Of a DNA stretch of 64,000 nucleotides, positions 17,019-25,329 are shown piece after piece (the stretch's first letter is position 1; the number at the start of each line of letters is the position of its first letter). The stretch spans positions 1,302,001 to 1,366,000 of the forward strand of contig DAJPGB010000001.1 in assembly GCA_025992855.1 (NCBI GenBank), written 5' to 3'. This stretch comes from Coriobacteriaceae bacterium. GTDB taxonomy: Bacteria > Actinomycetota > Coriobacteriia > Coriobacteriales > Coriobacteriaceae. The notes under the pieces are model-generated. The model made no database searches. It was not told where the DNA came from and saw nothing but the letters and a program-made list of their open reading frames with translations. The position numbers were made by a program, and so were the translations under genes.

Positions 17019-17486
17019 TTAGGCCTCGTCGACGATCTTAAGGCCGCGCGTGTGGTCGATCTCGTTGAGGAGGTTAACGCGACGCTCGTGACGGCCGCCC
17101 TCAAACTCGGCGTCGAGCCACTCGTCGACGATCATCTTGGCGAGCTCGGAGCCAACGACGCGGGCGCCAAAGGCGAGCACGTTGGTGTTGTTGTGCATGC
17201 GCGAGAGCTTGGCGCTGAAGGGCTCGGAGCACACGACGGCGCGTACGCCCTCGACCTTGTTGGCAGCCAGGCTGATCCCGACGCCGGTGCCGCAGATCAG
17301 GATACCCAGGTCAACGTCGCCGTTGGCAACGGCCTTGCCCACTTTGTAACCGGCGATGGGGTAGTCGAAGCTCTCGGAGGTGTCGGTGCCAAAGTTCACG
17401 ACCTCGCAGCCGCGCTCCTTCAGGTGCTCGGAAATGATGTTCTTGAGCTCGACGGCGGCGTGGTCGTTACCGATACCGATCTTCAT
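17019..17486 (-). CDS. rpiB: Ribose 5-phosphate isomerase B
   Basis: RpiB interconverts ribulose 5-phosphate and ribose 5-phosphate. The 155-residue protein has IGNDHAAVELKN at the start, CGTGVGISLAANKVEGVRA (the Cys/Thr active-site loop) and HNNTNVLAFGARVVG. GAGAGG before the ATG at 17486 decides the start; longer upstream open frame has no good site. It is divergent from the cysteine desulfidase-type gene. Confidence 0.93.
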   Translation of the reverse strand: MKIGIGNDHAAVELKNIISEHLKERGCEVVNFGTDTSESFDYPIAGYKVGKAVANGDVDLGILICGTGVGISLAANKVEGVRAVVCSEPFSAKLSRMHNNTNVLAFGARVVGSELAKMIVDEWLDAEFEGGRHERRVNLLNEIDHTRGLKIVDEA

Positions 17487-17757
17487 GGATGGTTCCTCTC
17501 TGGTCTGTGCGGCGCAAATGCTAAAGGTGTTTACCGCGTTCGACTGCATGATAGCGCGACTTTTGCGTAAACGCTCGGGCGTTTTTTGGTCAAACGCTTT
17601 AGCAGGCAACAAGACTAGCTTTTCATGAATGAATGCCGTCAGATTGCGCTTGAACGCCGTCCGCCGGAACCGTGGTTGCGGTTTTTGATGCATTGTTATC
17701 AAATAAAGGAGCCAACTTTTTTGAGAGTCCAGCCCGTTATGCAAGCAGGAGATACCT

Positions 17758-19077
17758 ATGCCTACCGATTCCATCCGTGATGCCGCGTTTTGCGATGTTT
17801 TGAACCGCGAGCTTGTCTGTGCACTCGGCTGCACCGAGCCCATTGCCGTTGCCTATGCAGCGGCGCTGGCGAGCCAGACGCTCGGTTGCGAACCCGATCA
17901 TATGGATGTTGCCTGCTCGGGCAACATTATCAAGAACGTTAAGAGCGTGACCGTGCCCAACTCGGGCGGTATGCACGGTATTGAAGCCGCGGCCGTGCTG
18001 GGTGCCGTGGGCGGCGACGCTAAGAGCGCGCTCGAGGTGCTCGAGAGCGTTAACGATGAAGACCGCGCTCGCGTGGCCGAGCTCCTTGCCGACGCTGGCT
18101 ACTGCGATGTGTCGCTTGTCGAGGGTGTGCCCAACCTCTACATCAAGGTGACTGCGACGGCCGGGGGCCATACCGCGGTCGTCGAGATTACCGATCACCA
18201 CACTAATGTCACGTGCCATACACTCGATGGTATTCCGGTATGCGGCAAGTCGGCGGGGGAGTGCGCCGCCTGCGCCGAGCGCGTGGTGGCCGAGCGTGCG
18301 GCAGATAACGCCGATACGCCCATGTCCATTGATTCCATCATCGACTTTATCGAGGACGGTGACATTGAGGGCGCCCGCGCTGCCGTTGAGCGTCAGATTG
18401 AGCTGAATGGCGCAATCAGTGCCGAGGGCCTTGCGCACGCTTGGGGCGCCGAGGTGGGTCGTACGCTGCTGGGTGCTCGTGCCGATGACGTCGCCTGCCG
18501 TGCCCGTGCCCGTGCGGCCGCCGGGTCCGACGCCCGCATGAACGGTTGCGCGCTGCCGGTCGCCATTGTGTGCGGCTCGGGCAATCAAGGCATTACCTGC
18601 GCATTGCCCGTCATGGAGTATGCCGAGTACCTGCGTTGCGACCACGAGCGTCTGGTGCGCGCCGTGATGCTGTCCGATCTTATCGCCGTGCATATCAAGA
18701 GCTATATTGGTGCGCTTTCGGCGTTTTGCGGTGCTATTTGCGCCGCGTGCGGCGCCGGCGCTGCGATTACCTGGCTGTGCGGTGGCACGCGCGAGCAGAT
18801 TGGCGCGACGGTCTCGAATACGCTCGGTAACGTGGGCGGCATCGTGTGCGACGGCGCCAAGGCGAGTTGTGCCGCCAAGATTTCGGCTGCCGTCGATGCG
18901 GCGATTCTGGGACATGACATGGCCATGCAGGGGCGTGGCTTCCGTGCCGGCGAGGGTTTGATCCAGGATACCGTCGAGCAGACGATTGCCAGCATGGGCT
19001 ACGTGGGCCGTGTGGGTATGAAGGACACCGACGTCGAGATCCTCAACATCATGATCGGCAAAACCCAGGTTTGTTAG
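17758..19077 (+). CDS. L-cysteine desulfidase / L-serine dehydratase-like protein (UPF0597, YhaM/CyuA type)
   Basis: The 439-residue protein matches the UPF0597/YhaM family: ALGCTEPIAVAYAAA near residue 22, CSGNIIKNVKSVTVPNSGG, GSGNQGITCALPVMEY in the middle and GNVGGIVCDGAKASCAAK near the end. Family members are 4Fe-4S enzymes that break cysteine into pyruvate, ammonia and sulfide. The conserved Cys residues are present. CAGGAG lies before ATG 17758. No partner transporter is next to it. It could supply sulfide or detoxify cysteine. Confidence 0.85.
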   Translation: MPTDSIRDAAFCDVLNRELVCALGCTEPIAVAYAAALASQTLGCEPDHMDVACSGNIIKNVKSVTVPNSGGMHGIEAAAVLGAVGGDAKSALEVLESVNDEDRARVAELLADAGYCDVSLVEGVPNLYIKVTATAGGHTAVVEITDHHTNVTCHTLDGIPVCGKSAGECAACAERVVAERAADNADTPMSIDSIIDFIEDGDIEGARAAVERQIELNGAISAEGLAHAWGAEVGRTLLGARADDVACRARARAAAGSDARMNGCALPVAIVCGSGNQGITCALPVMEYAEYLRCDHERLVRAVMLSDLIAVHIKSYIGALSAFCGAICAACGAGAAITWLCGGTREQIGATVSNTLGNVGGIVCDGAKASCAAKISAAVDAAILGHDMAMQGRGFRAGEGLIQDTVEQTIASMGYVGRVGMKDTDVEILNIMIGKTQVC

Positions 19078-19104
19078 TTACGCGGTTTTACCAAACCGCG
19101 TAAC
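19077..19104 (+). terminator. Perfect 12-bp hairpin at the end of the desulfidase gene
   Basis: GTTACGCGGTTT/AAACCGCGTAAC pair perfectly around a TACC loop. The stem begins in the stop codon. No U-tract follows on the plus strand, so this may be a processing or stability hairpin. Confidence 0.5.
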
Positions 19105-19117
19105 CAGTCGACGCTGC

Positions 19118-19215
19118 AAACGCCCCTAAGCGGCAATCTGCCTTTCAATCGTCGGGCATGGCCAGAAGGCCTATGCCCTCCTCTTTCAAGGCACATTGCT
19201 CGCTTAGGGGCGTTT
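19118..19215. repeat. Long complex hairpin, copy A
   Basis: The outer arms are a perfect 15 bp (AAACGCCCCTAAGCG with CGCTTAGGGGCGTTT). Inner pairs are CAAT/ATTG, TGCCTT/AAGGCA and GGGCATGGCC around AGAA. The unpaired sides carry TCAATCGTCG on the left and CTCCTCTTTC on the right, which recur in copies C, D and E. The copy is 98 nt long and lies between two convergent genes. Confidence 0.8.
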
Positions 19216-19263
19216 TCGCTGACTTATGCTCAACCTGTGGCGCTTTTTTTGGAGCGAGGGGTC

Positions 19264-20022
19264 CTACGACAGTTCGTCGGCTACTTGGTGCTCGTAGAAG
19301 GCCTCGATTACGGCGTTAAAGTCGCGGGCGAAGCCTTCCATGGTTCCGCGCCAGGTGACTCGGTTGGGCTTGCCCTGGCCTACATAGGCAGTCTGAATGC
19401 CGCAGGCGGGTTTAGGGAAGTCGCGTTTGGGATCGTTTCCCACCATAAGGACCTCGTGCGGTTCGAGCCCCATCACCTGAAGCTGCTCTAGATAGTAGGT
19501 GGCATCAGGCTTGCAGCGGGTGGCGTTTCCCATGTGCGTGACGAGCTCAAAGGGGGCGTCGGCCAGGTCGCCCCAACCCATGCGGCACTCGATGGCCCCC
19601 TGCGGAAAGCTGGGGTTGGTAAAGAGCGCGCAGCGCAGCCCTGCGTCCTGTACGGCCTGAAGCGCGGCGTGTGCGCCCGGCATGGCATGGGCGTTGATGA
19701 GTTCGTCATTCTTGTACGGAAGAACTTCGCGGTCGTAGTAGGTAAACGCCTCGTAGATTAGTGGGTCCGAGAGGCAAATGCCGCATCGGCGCTCGACCTC
19801 TTCTTGGTAAAACTCAAGATTGGTGCGATTGTCCGTGCTGCTGCGGCGATTGGCGTTGAGGTCGACCAGGATGGTGCCGAGGCGTGCCATCGTGCCACCG
19901 CGGCTGCGGCGCCCGATATCCGCGAGCATCGAAGAGACATCCTTAAAATAGCGAAGGATGAACGCGTTGAGGTTGATGCTAAGAAGCGTTTCGTCCATAT
20001 CGAAAACGACTGCTTTGAGCAC
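19264..20022 (-). CDS. HAD-superfamily hydrolase
   Basis: The 252-residue protein has the three HAD motifs: VVFDMDETLLSIN, FTNPSFPQ and a motif III/IV region with MVGNDPKRDFPKPACGIQTAYV. The cap is helical (subfamily IA). The substrate is unknown. I chose GTG at 20022 because AGAAAGGTG is well placed and the family motif follows at once. The frame stays open another 57 codons upstream without a good site. Confidence 0.85.
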   Translation of the reverse strand: MLKAVVFDMDETLLSINLNAFILRYFKDVSSMLADIGRRSRGGTMARLGTILVDLNANRRSSTDNRTNLEFYQEEVERRCGICLSDPLIYEAFTYYDREVLPYKNDELINAHAMPGAHAALQAVQDAGLRCALFTNPSFPQGAIECRMGWGDLADAPFELVTHMGNATRCKPDATYYLEQLQVMGLEPHEVLMVGNDPKRDFPKPACGIQTAYVGQGKPNRVTWRGTMEGFARDFNAVIEAFYEHQVADELS

Positions 20023-20177
20023 GCGGGCACCTTTCTCGAAAAATCGATCTAGAATCGTTGGCTCCGGATACTTTACCCCAAAGCCGAATGCCTGGCTGGT
20101 TATCGTCAAGTTGCGGAGACGTGTGTTCATAAGATTACGAAAAAGTCTCCACACGAGTAAAAAATCGCAGTTCACGC

Positions 20178-20206
20178 TTGAAATCGAACTCATTTCCCCG
20201 TAACCT
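20178..20206 (+). promoter_or_regulatory. Candidate rpsA promoter
   Basis: TTGAAA (20178-20183) and TAACCT (20201-20206) are 17 nt apart, about 130 nt upstream of rpsA. The interval 20023-20337 holds no gene that I can support. Confidence 0.3.
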
Positions 20207-20337
20207 ATACGAACGTGATTGCATAAGCGTCACATTAGTATCTGTCGGCTCCCGAGTGTTCCTAAACGTTGTGTGCTTGTCGCACCCTTCTGTAGGTCCT
20301 AGCAATCGGGGCCCCGTAGTTCGAAAGGGGTCCACCT

Positions 20338-21504
20338 TTGAGTGAGATTCAGAACTCGTCCATTTTCTCTCTTGACGATGTCAACGAGGAGGAGATGAAC
20401 AACCTCATCGACGGTACGATTACCGACTTTGATGAGGGCGATCTCGTTAACGGCACTGTCGTTAAGATCGAGCATGACGAGGTGCTCGTTGACATCGGAT
20501 TCAAGTCCGAGGGCGTTATCCCGGTCCGCGAGCTGTCCATCCGCAAGGACGCTAACCCTGCAGACATCGTTGCACTCGGTGATCCCATCGAGGCTCTGGT
20601 TCTCCAGAAGGAGGACAAGGACGGTCGTCTGGTCCTGTCCAAGAAGCGTGCCGAGTACGAGCGTGCTTGGAACCGTATCGAGGAGAAGTTCAACTCCGGC
20701 GAGAACGTCGAGGGCGAGGTTATCGAGGTTGTCAAGGGCGGCCTGATCCTCGACATCGGCCTGCGTGGCTTCCTGCCCGCTTCCCTCGTCGACCTCCGTC
20801 GCGTCAAGGACCTCACCTCCTACATGGGCACCCGCATCGAGGCCCGCGTCATCGAGATGGACCGTAACCGCAACAACGTTGTCCTCTCCCGTCGCGTCGT
20901 GCTCGAGGAGTCCCGTAAGGCCGAGCGCTCCGAGATCCTGTCCAAGCTCAAGTCTGGCATGCGTCTCCAGGGCACCGTTTCCTCCATCGTCGACTTCGGC
21001 GCCTTCGTCGACCTCGGCGGTATCGACGGCCTCATCCACATCTCCGAGCTCTCCTGGAACCACGTCAACCATCCTTCCGAGGTTGTCAAGGTCGGCCAGG
21101 AGGTCGAGGTCGAGGTTCTCGACGTCGACCTCAACCGCGAGCGCATCTCCCTGGGTCTCAAGCAGACCACCGAGGATCCGTGGCGCGCACTGGTCAAGAA
21201 GTACCCCGTCGGCGCTATCGTCGAGGGCACTGTGACCAAGCTTGTCCCGTTCGGCGCTTTCGTCGACCTGGGCGAGGGCATCGAGGGCCTGGTGCACATC
21301 TCCGAGATGGCCAACAAGCACGTGGACCAGCCTTCTCAGGTCACCCACGTTGGCGACAAGGTTCAGGTCAAGGTCATGGAGATCGACCTCGACCGTCGTC
21401 GTATCTCCCTGTCCATGAAGTCTGCTGCTGAGACTCTGGGCGTCGAGATCGAGGTTACCCCGCTGCCTTCCGAGAAGAAGGACGAGGAGACCGACGCCGA
21501 GTAA
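20338..21504 (+). CDS. rpsA: 30S ribosomal protein S1
   Basis: The 388-residue protein has four S1 RNA-binding repeats, each with the VxGxV...GxFVDLG pattern, for example GTVSSIVDFGAFVDLGGIDG and GTVTKLVPFGAFVDLGEGIEG. Four repeats is the short form usual in Gram-positive bacteria. The tail is acidic. The only in-frame start with a suitable site is TTG at 20338, with GAAAGGGG 7 nt upstream. S1 helps mRNA bind the 30S subunit. A terminator follows directly. Confidence 0.95.
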   Translation: MSEIQNSSIFSLDDVNEEEMNNLIDGTITDFDEGDLVNGTVVKIEHDEVLVDIGFKSEGVIPVRELSIRKDANPADIVALGDPIEALVLQKEDKDGRLVLSKKRAEYERAWNRIEEKFNSGENVEGEVIEVVKGGLILDIGLRGFLPASLVDLRRVKDLTSYMGTRIEARVIEMDRNRNNVVLSRRVVLEESRKAERSEILSKLKSGMRLQGTVSSIVDFGAFVDLGGIDGLIHISELSWNHVNHPSEVVKVGQEVEVEVLDVDLNRERISLGLKQTTEDPWRALVKKYPVGAIVEGTVTKLVPFGAFVDLGEGIEGLVHISEMANKHVDQPSQVTHVGDKVQVKVMEIDLDRRRISLSMKSAAETLGVEIEVTPLPSEKKDEETDAE

Positions 21505-21530
21505 ATCGGTTTGACGATCACTTGTTTTAA

Positions 21531-21562
21531 GGGATCCGTCCGTAATGGACGGGTCCCTTTTT
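21531..21562 (+). terminator. Intrinsic terminator after rpsA
   Basis: GGGATCCGTCC/GGACGGGTCCC (11 bp, one G-U) around a 5-nt loop, followed by five T. Confidence 0.9.
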
Positions 21563-21641
21563 GCATTTGGCACCGAGATGCGCAATGCTGCCGGGCTGTC
21601 CACAGGCTATTGGATTGTCGGTGCATGAAAAAAGCCGACAT

Positions 21642-21663
21642 CCCGCCTCGGGGAGGAGGCGGG
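21642..21663. other. Hairpin upstream of rnpB
   Basis: CCCGCCTC/GAGGCGGG form an 8-bp perfect stem. On the minus strand it is followed by ATGTCGGCTTTTTT, a terminator-like order, although no minus-strand gene is visible here. Confidence 0.4.
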
Positions 21664-21825
21664 AACACACCGAGTAGACGGAGGGGTGCGGAGCGCGGTC
21701 GCGTCTCGACTGACGACGTTGCCCATCGACAGGATCATTGTAACGCATGGCGGTTCTTGGTTTATCGTGTCGAGCGTTTGCGTTGTGCCATTGCCTGCGG
21801 TAACGGTGTGTTACACTCTTGCACT

Positions 21826-22187
21826 GCTGAGTGGGCCAGACGGTCGCGCGATGTGCTGCTTGCAGTACGCGTGAGGAAAGTCCGGGCTCCAGAGGGCGGG
21901 ATGCCGGCTAACGGCCGGGCGGAGTGATCCGACGGAAAGCGCCGCAGAAAAGAAGACTCCCACCTGCGCCGCAAGGCGTAAAGGGAAAAGCTGAAACGGT
22001 GGTGTAAGAGACCACCAGCGTCGTGGCAACATGGCGGCTTGGCAAGCCCCATCCGGAGCAAGCGCGAATAGGAACGCTATGGGCCGGCCCGGTCCGCGTT
22101 CGGGTAGCGTGCGTGGAGCTGCACGGTAACGTGCAGACAAGATAAATGACCGTTCACGACAGAACCCGGCTTATAGGCCCACTCAGC
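21826..22187 (+). ncRNA. rnpB: RNase P RNA, bacterial type A
   Basis: The conserved cores of the ribozyme are present in order: GAGGAAAGTCCGGGCTCC at the 5' side, the GGCTAACGGCCGGGC region, GACGGAAAGCGCCGCAGAAA, GTGTAAGAGACCACCAGC, and the 3' block ACAAGATAAATGACCGTTCA with ACAGAACCCGGCTTATAGGC. The ends GAGTGGGCC and GGCCCACTC pair as helix P1. It processes tRNA 5' ends with RnpA protein. A TG-TTACACT extended -10 box lies about 15 nt upstream. Confidence 0.97.
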
Positions 22188-22203
22188 ACTTTGTTGACGC
22201 TGC

Positions 22204-22302
22204 GAACCCGCCAGCGCGGCAATCTGCCTTTCAAGCCTTCGGGCATGACCAAAAGGTCAATGCCCTCGGCTTTCAAGGCACCTTGCTCGCGCTGACGGGT
22301 TC
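22204..22302. repeat. Long complex hairpin, copy B
   Basis: Arms GAACCCGCCAGCGCG (22204-22218) and CGCGCTGACGGGTTC (22288-22302) pair with one G-U. Inside are TGCCTT/AAGGCA and GGGCATGACC around AAAA. It differs from copy A by paired base changes that keep the structure. It is 99 nt long and starts 17 nt after rnpB. Confidence 0.8.
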
Positions 22303-22310
22303 TCGCCTTC

Positions 22311-22408
22311 GACGGCGTCAGCTGGCCGATTTGGCGCTCATTCGTCGGTCGCCGCCATAAGGCGTGCTCCCTCCTCTTTCGGGCCAAATCGACTCAGCTG
22401 ACGCCGTC
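22311..22408. repeat. Long complex hairpin, copy C
   Basis: GACGGCGTCAGCTG/CAGCTGACGCCGTC pair perfectly (14 bp), then CGATTTGGC/GCCAAATCG. The loop holds TTCGTCGGTCGCC and CTCCTCTTTC. The right arm is followed by TCGCTGTTTTTG, so this copy may also terminate rnpB transcription. Length 98 nt. Apart from copies B and C, the 22188-22522 interval is empty. Confidence 0.8.
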
Positions 22409-22522
22409 TCGCTGTTTTTGCCTGTTCATCGGCGTTTCCGTTCTATTTAGGCGGTCAACCGATGTGCCCTTTGCCGTATTATTGAGGCTGTTTGTTGCTT
22501 TGCTTGTTGTTGAGGGGCTTTG

Positions 22523-23158
22523 TTGGACAGCTATTTTACTCTGCAATCGAATATTGAGGCTTCGGGCGAGTTTGTGGACCGCAAGAGCCGGTTTATTGCC
22601 CAGCTGGTCCATATTGAGTCCGAGGATGAGGCGAATGCCTTTATCGAGATGGTTCGCAAGCGTCATTACGACGCTCGACACAATGTTCCCGCGTGGATTT
22701 TGGTCGATGGACGCGAACGCCAGAGCGATGACGGTGAGCCGAGCCGCACGAGCGGTATGCCGACGCTCGAGGTGCTGCGCGGCGCGGGGCTCAAAAATGT
22801 TTGCTGCGTGGTGACGCGCTATTTTGGTGGCACGCTGTTGGGGCCTGGTGGCTTGGTACGCGCCTATACCGCGGCGACGCAGGCGGCGGTGGCCGCGGCT
22901 CAGGAGGCCGGGCAGATCGTTGAGATGACGAGCGTCGTGCCGGTTGACGTGTATGTTGCCTATCCGCAGTACGAGCAGGTGCTTCGTTTGGCGCAGGATT
23001 CGGGTGCCAAGGTTTCGGATACCGATTACGCGGATGCCGTGACGATTCACTTGGTGTTCAAAGCGGGGGAGCAGGAGCCGTTTTGCGCTAAGATGCGCGA
23101 GCTTATGGCGGGGCGTGAGGAGATTGAGGTCGGAGCTCCCGAATTTGCCGAGTTCTAA
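22523..23158 (+). CDS. yigZ: YigZ/IMPACT family protein
   Basis: The 211-residue protein has the UPF0029/IMPACT domain at residues about 18-125: DRKSRFIAQLVHIESEDEA, RHNVPAWIL, SDDGEPSRTSGMPTLEVL and the signature VTRYFGGTLLGPGGLVRAY. A C-terminal DUF1949-like domain follows. The biochemical role is unclear; IMPACT relatives influence translation stress responses. The start is a TTG with AGGGG 5 nt upstream (22513-22517). Confidence 0.88.
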   Translation: MDSYFTLQSNIEASGEFVDRKSRFIAQLVHIESEDEANAFIEMVRKRHYDARHNVPAWILVDGRERQSDDGEPSRTSGMPTLEVLRGAGLKNVCCVVTRYFGGTLLGPGGLVRAYTAATQAAVAAAQEAGQIVEMTSVVPVDVYVAYPQYEQVLRLAQDSGAKVSDTDYADAVTIHLVFKAGEQEPFCAKMRELMAGREEIEVGAPEFAEF

Positions 23159-23160
23159 CG

Positions 23161-23212
23161 GCGACGGCCGGCGTGCTTTTGGATGGATTCCAAGCGCACC
23201 GGCCGTCGTTTT
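23161..23212. terminator. Hairpin between convergent yigZ and the C_GCAxxG_C_C gene
   Basis: GACGGCCGG/CCGGCCGTC form a 9-bp stem extended by C-G. GTTTTGC follows on the plus strand. It probably serves yigZ. Confidence 0.6.
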
Positions 23213-23226
23213 GCTGTTGCTGTCGA

Positions 23227-23673
23227 TTACTCGGCGAGCTGCTTTAGCACATCACAGGCAATCTCGACGGCATCGTCGATGCAGCCGGGGCAGCTGCGGA
23301 GCGGACCCTTATCCGATCCGATGCCCTTGAGCGTGCCGCAGACGGTTGTCGTGTTCTTCTCGCCAAAACGCTTGGCGATTTCGCGCGACAGCTTGTAGGT
23401 CTTGCCCTTGGTCTTAGGGTTTTCCATGCCGTCGCTCATTACAAAGCCCATGATGGCCACGGCGCCCGAGATGGCGCCGCAGGTTTCGGTCATGCCGCCC
23501 ATGCCGGCGCCAAAGCCCTCGGTGAGGGTAAAGGCGACCTGGGGGTCGAGCCCGACGGCGGGCGCGAGCGTGCAGGCGACGGCCTGGGCGCAGTTAAAGC
23601 CACGGGCGTGATATTCGGCAGCCTGAGCCTGACAGGCGGTGATGTCGAGCTGGGCCGTATCGATTTGCTTCAT
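23227..23673 (-). CDS. C_GCAxxG_C_C family redox protein
   Basis: The 148-residue protein carries the pattern that names PF09719: FNCAQAV, then GFGAGMGGMTETCGAISGA, and a C-terminal CPGCIDDAVEIAC. The spaced cysteines suggest a redox-active or metal-binding protein. The family is common in anaerobes and its function is unproven. AAGGAG before the ATG at 23673 fixes the start; the upstream open frame crosses the promoter region. It is divergent from the sulfhydrylase gene. Confidence 0.8.
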   Translation of the reverse strand: MKQIDTAQLDITACQAQAAEYHARGFNCAQAVACTLAPAVGLDPQVAFTLTEGFGAGMGGMTETCGAISGAVAIMGFVMSDGMENPKTKGKTYKLSREIAKRFGEKNTTTVCGTLKGIGSDKGPLRSCPGCIDDAVEIACDVLKQLAE

Positions 23674-23820
23674 CGTTGTCTCCTTGGTCACGGTGTACCC
23701 GCCTATGGTACCCGTGACGGGGCATGTAATCATCGAGAGCTTCATGTATGCCTCGTTTTTATCTATCGAGCAAATGCCCAAGGCTTGAGATAAATACCCC
23801 TGATCAATTTGTCCCATAAC

Positions 23821-23856
23821 CTACCTTGGGGATGGGTTGAGAGGGGTCCAGGGTAG
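23821..23856 (+). promoter_or_regulatory. Leader hairpin upstream of the sulfhydrylase gene
   Basis: CTACCTTGG (23821-23829) pairs with CCAGGGTAG (23848-23856) over 9 bp with a purine-rich loop. It lies about 50 nt before the start. It may be a small regulatory leader, but it does not match a riboswitch class I can name. Confidence 0.3.
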
Positions 23857-23904
23857 CGGTATCGTGAACCGAATAAAACTAAAACCCAGGCAAGGGAGCT
23901 AGAT

Positions 23905-25188
23905 ATGAGCGAGCAGACCATCGGTACTACATGTGTTCAGGGCGGCTATCACCCTGGAGATGCCGAGCCGCGCCAGGTGCCCATCTACCAGTCCACCACG
24001 TGGAAGTACGACACGTCGGAGCATATGGGCAAGCTGTTTGACCTGGAGGAGTCGGGCTACTTCTACAGCCGCCTGCAGAACCCCACGTGCGATCTGGTTG
24101 CCGCCAAGATCTGCGAGATGGAGGGAGGCACCGCCGCGATGCTCACGAGCTCGGGCATGGCTGCGAATTTCCTCGCGATCTTTAACGTGGCCGGTGCCGG
24201 CGATCATGTGGTCGCAAGCTCTGCCATTTACGGCGGTACCTACAACCTGCTCGCCCACACCATGGGCCGCATGGGCGTGACCTGCACGTTCGTCGCCCCC
24301 GACTGCACCGATGAGGAGCTCGAGGCAGCCTTTGAGCCCAATACCAAGCTCGTCTTTGGCGAGACGATTGCCAACCCCGCCCTTGCCGTGCTCGATATTG
24401 AGCGCTTTGCCAAGGCCGCGCACGACCACGGCGTGCCGCTGATGGTCGACAACACCTTCCCGACGCCCGTGATGTGCCGTCCCTTTGAGTGGGGCGCCGA
24501 CATCGTTACGCACTCCACCACCAAGTACATGGATGGACATGCGGCCTACCTGGGCGGCGTGATCGTTGACCACGGCCAGTTTGACTGGAGGGCCCATGCG
24601 GATAAGTTCCCGGGTCTCACCACGCCCGACGAGAGCTACCACGGCGTGACGTATGCCGAGAAGTTCGGTCGCGAGGGTGCCTTCATTACCAAGGCAACCG
24701 CTCAGCTCATGCGCGACCTCGGCCCCATGCAGAACCCTCAGGCGGCTTTCTTCCTGAACAGCTCGCTCGAGAGCCTGCATGTGCGCATGCCGCGTCATTG
24801 CGAGAACGGCCTGGCCGTTGCCAAGTTCCTGCAGAGCCATCCCAAGGTGCGCTTCGTGAGCTATCCGGGCCTGGAGGGCGACAAGTACTATGACCTGGCT
24901 CAGAAGTACATGCCCAACGGTACCTGCGGCGTCGTGAGCTTTGGCTTTAACGGTGGTCGTGCGGCGGCCGAGACCTTTATGAAGAGCCTTAAGCTCGCCC
25001 AGATCGCCACACACGTGGCCGACGCCCGCACTTGCTGCCTGCATCCTGCCAACGCCACGCATCGCCAGATGAACGATGAGGAGCTTATCGCCTGTGGCAT
25101 CTCCGCCGACATGGTGCGCCTGTCGTGCGGCCTCGAGGACACGGCCGATCTGATTGCCGACCTTGAGCAGGCGCTCGAGCAGTGCTAG
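23905..25188 (+). CDS. metY: O-acetylhomoserine aminocarboxypropyltransferase (sulfhydrylase)
   Basis: The 427-residue PLP enzyme of the Cys/Met metabolism family makes homocysteine from O-acetylhomoserine and sulfide. It shows FYSRLQNPTCDLVAAKI, LTSSGMAANFLAI, MVDNTFPTPVMCRP and the PLP lysine in THSTTKYMDGHAAYLGG. The length and the HPANATHRQ region near the C-terminus favour the MetY branch over methionine gamma-lyase, which stays possible. AAGGGAG precedes the ATG. Confidence 0.85.
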   Translation: MSEQTIGTTCVQGGYHPGDAEPRQVPIYQSTTWKYDTSEHMGKLFDLEESGYFYSRLQNPTCDLVAAKICEMEGGTAAMLTSSGMAANFLAIFNVAGAGDHVVASSAIYGGTYNLLAHTMGRMGVTCTFVAPDCTDEELEAAFEPNTKLVFGETIANPALAVLDIERFAKAAHDHGVPLMVDNTFPTPVMCRPFEWGADIVTHSTTKYMDGHAAYLGGVIVDHGQFDWRAHADKFPGLTTPDESYHGVTYAEKFGREGAFITKATAQLMRDLGPMQNPQAAFFLNSSLESLHVRMPRHCENGLAVAKFLQSHPKVRFVSYPGLEGDKYYDLAQKYMPNGTCGVVSFGFNGGRAAAETFMKSLKLAQIATHVADARTCCLHPANATHRQMNDEELIACGISADMVRLSCGLEDTADLIADLEQALEQC

Positions 25189-25258
25189 GCTAGCGTGCGT
25201 GCGAGGCGTGGGACGGCTTTTCGGCTGACGACGTCCTCATAGTTCCGATTCCGTAGGC

Positions 25259-25305
25259 GGGACCCCGATCGTGTCCGTTTGTAGGCGATTGGGGTCCCGT
25301 TTTTG
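25259..25305 (+). terminator. Intrinsic terminator between the sulfhydrylase and MFS genes
   Basis: GGGACCCCGATCG pairs with CGATTGGGGTCCC (13 bp, one wobble) and is followed by GTTTTTG. Confidence 0.85.
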
Positions 25306-25329
25306 CGTTGCACGATAGAAAGGATATAC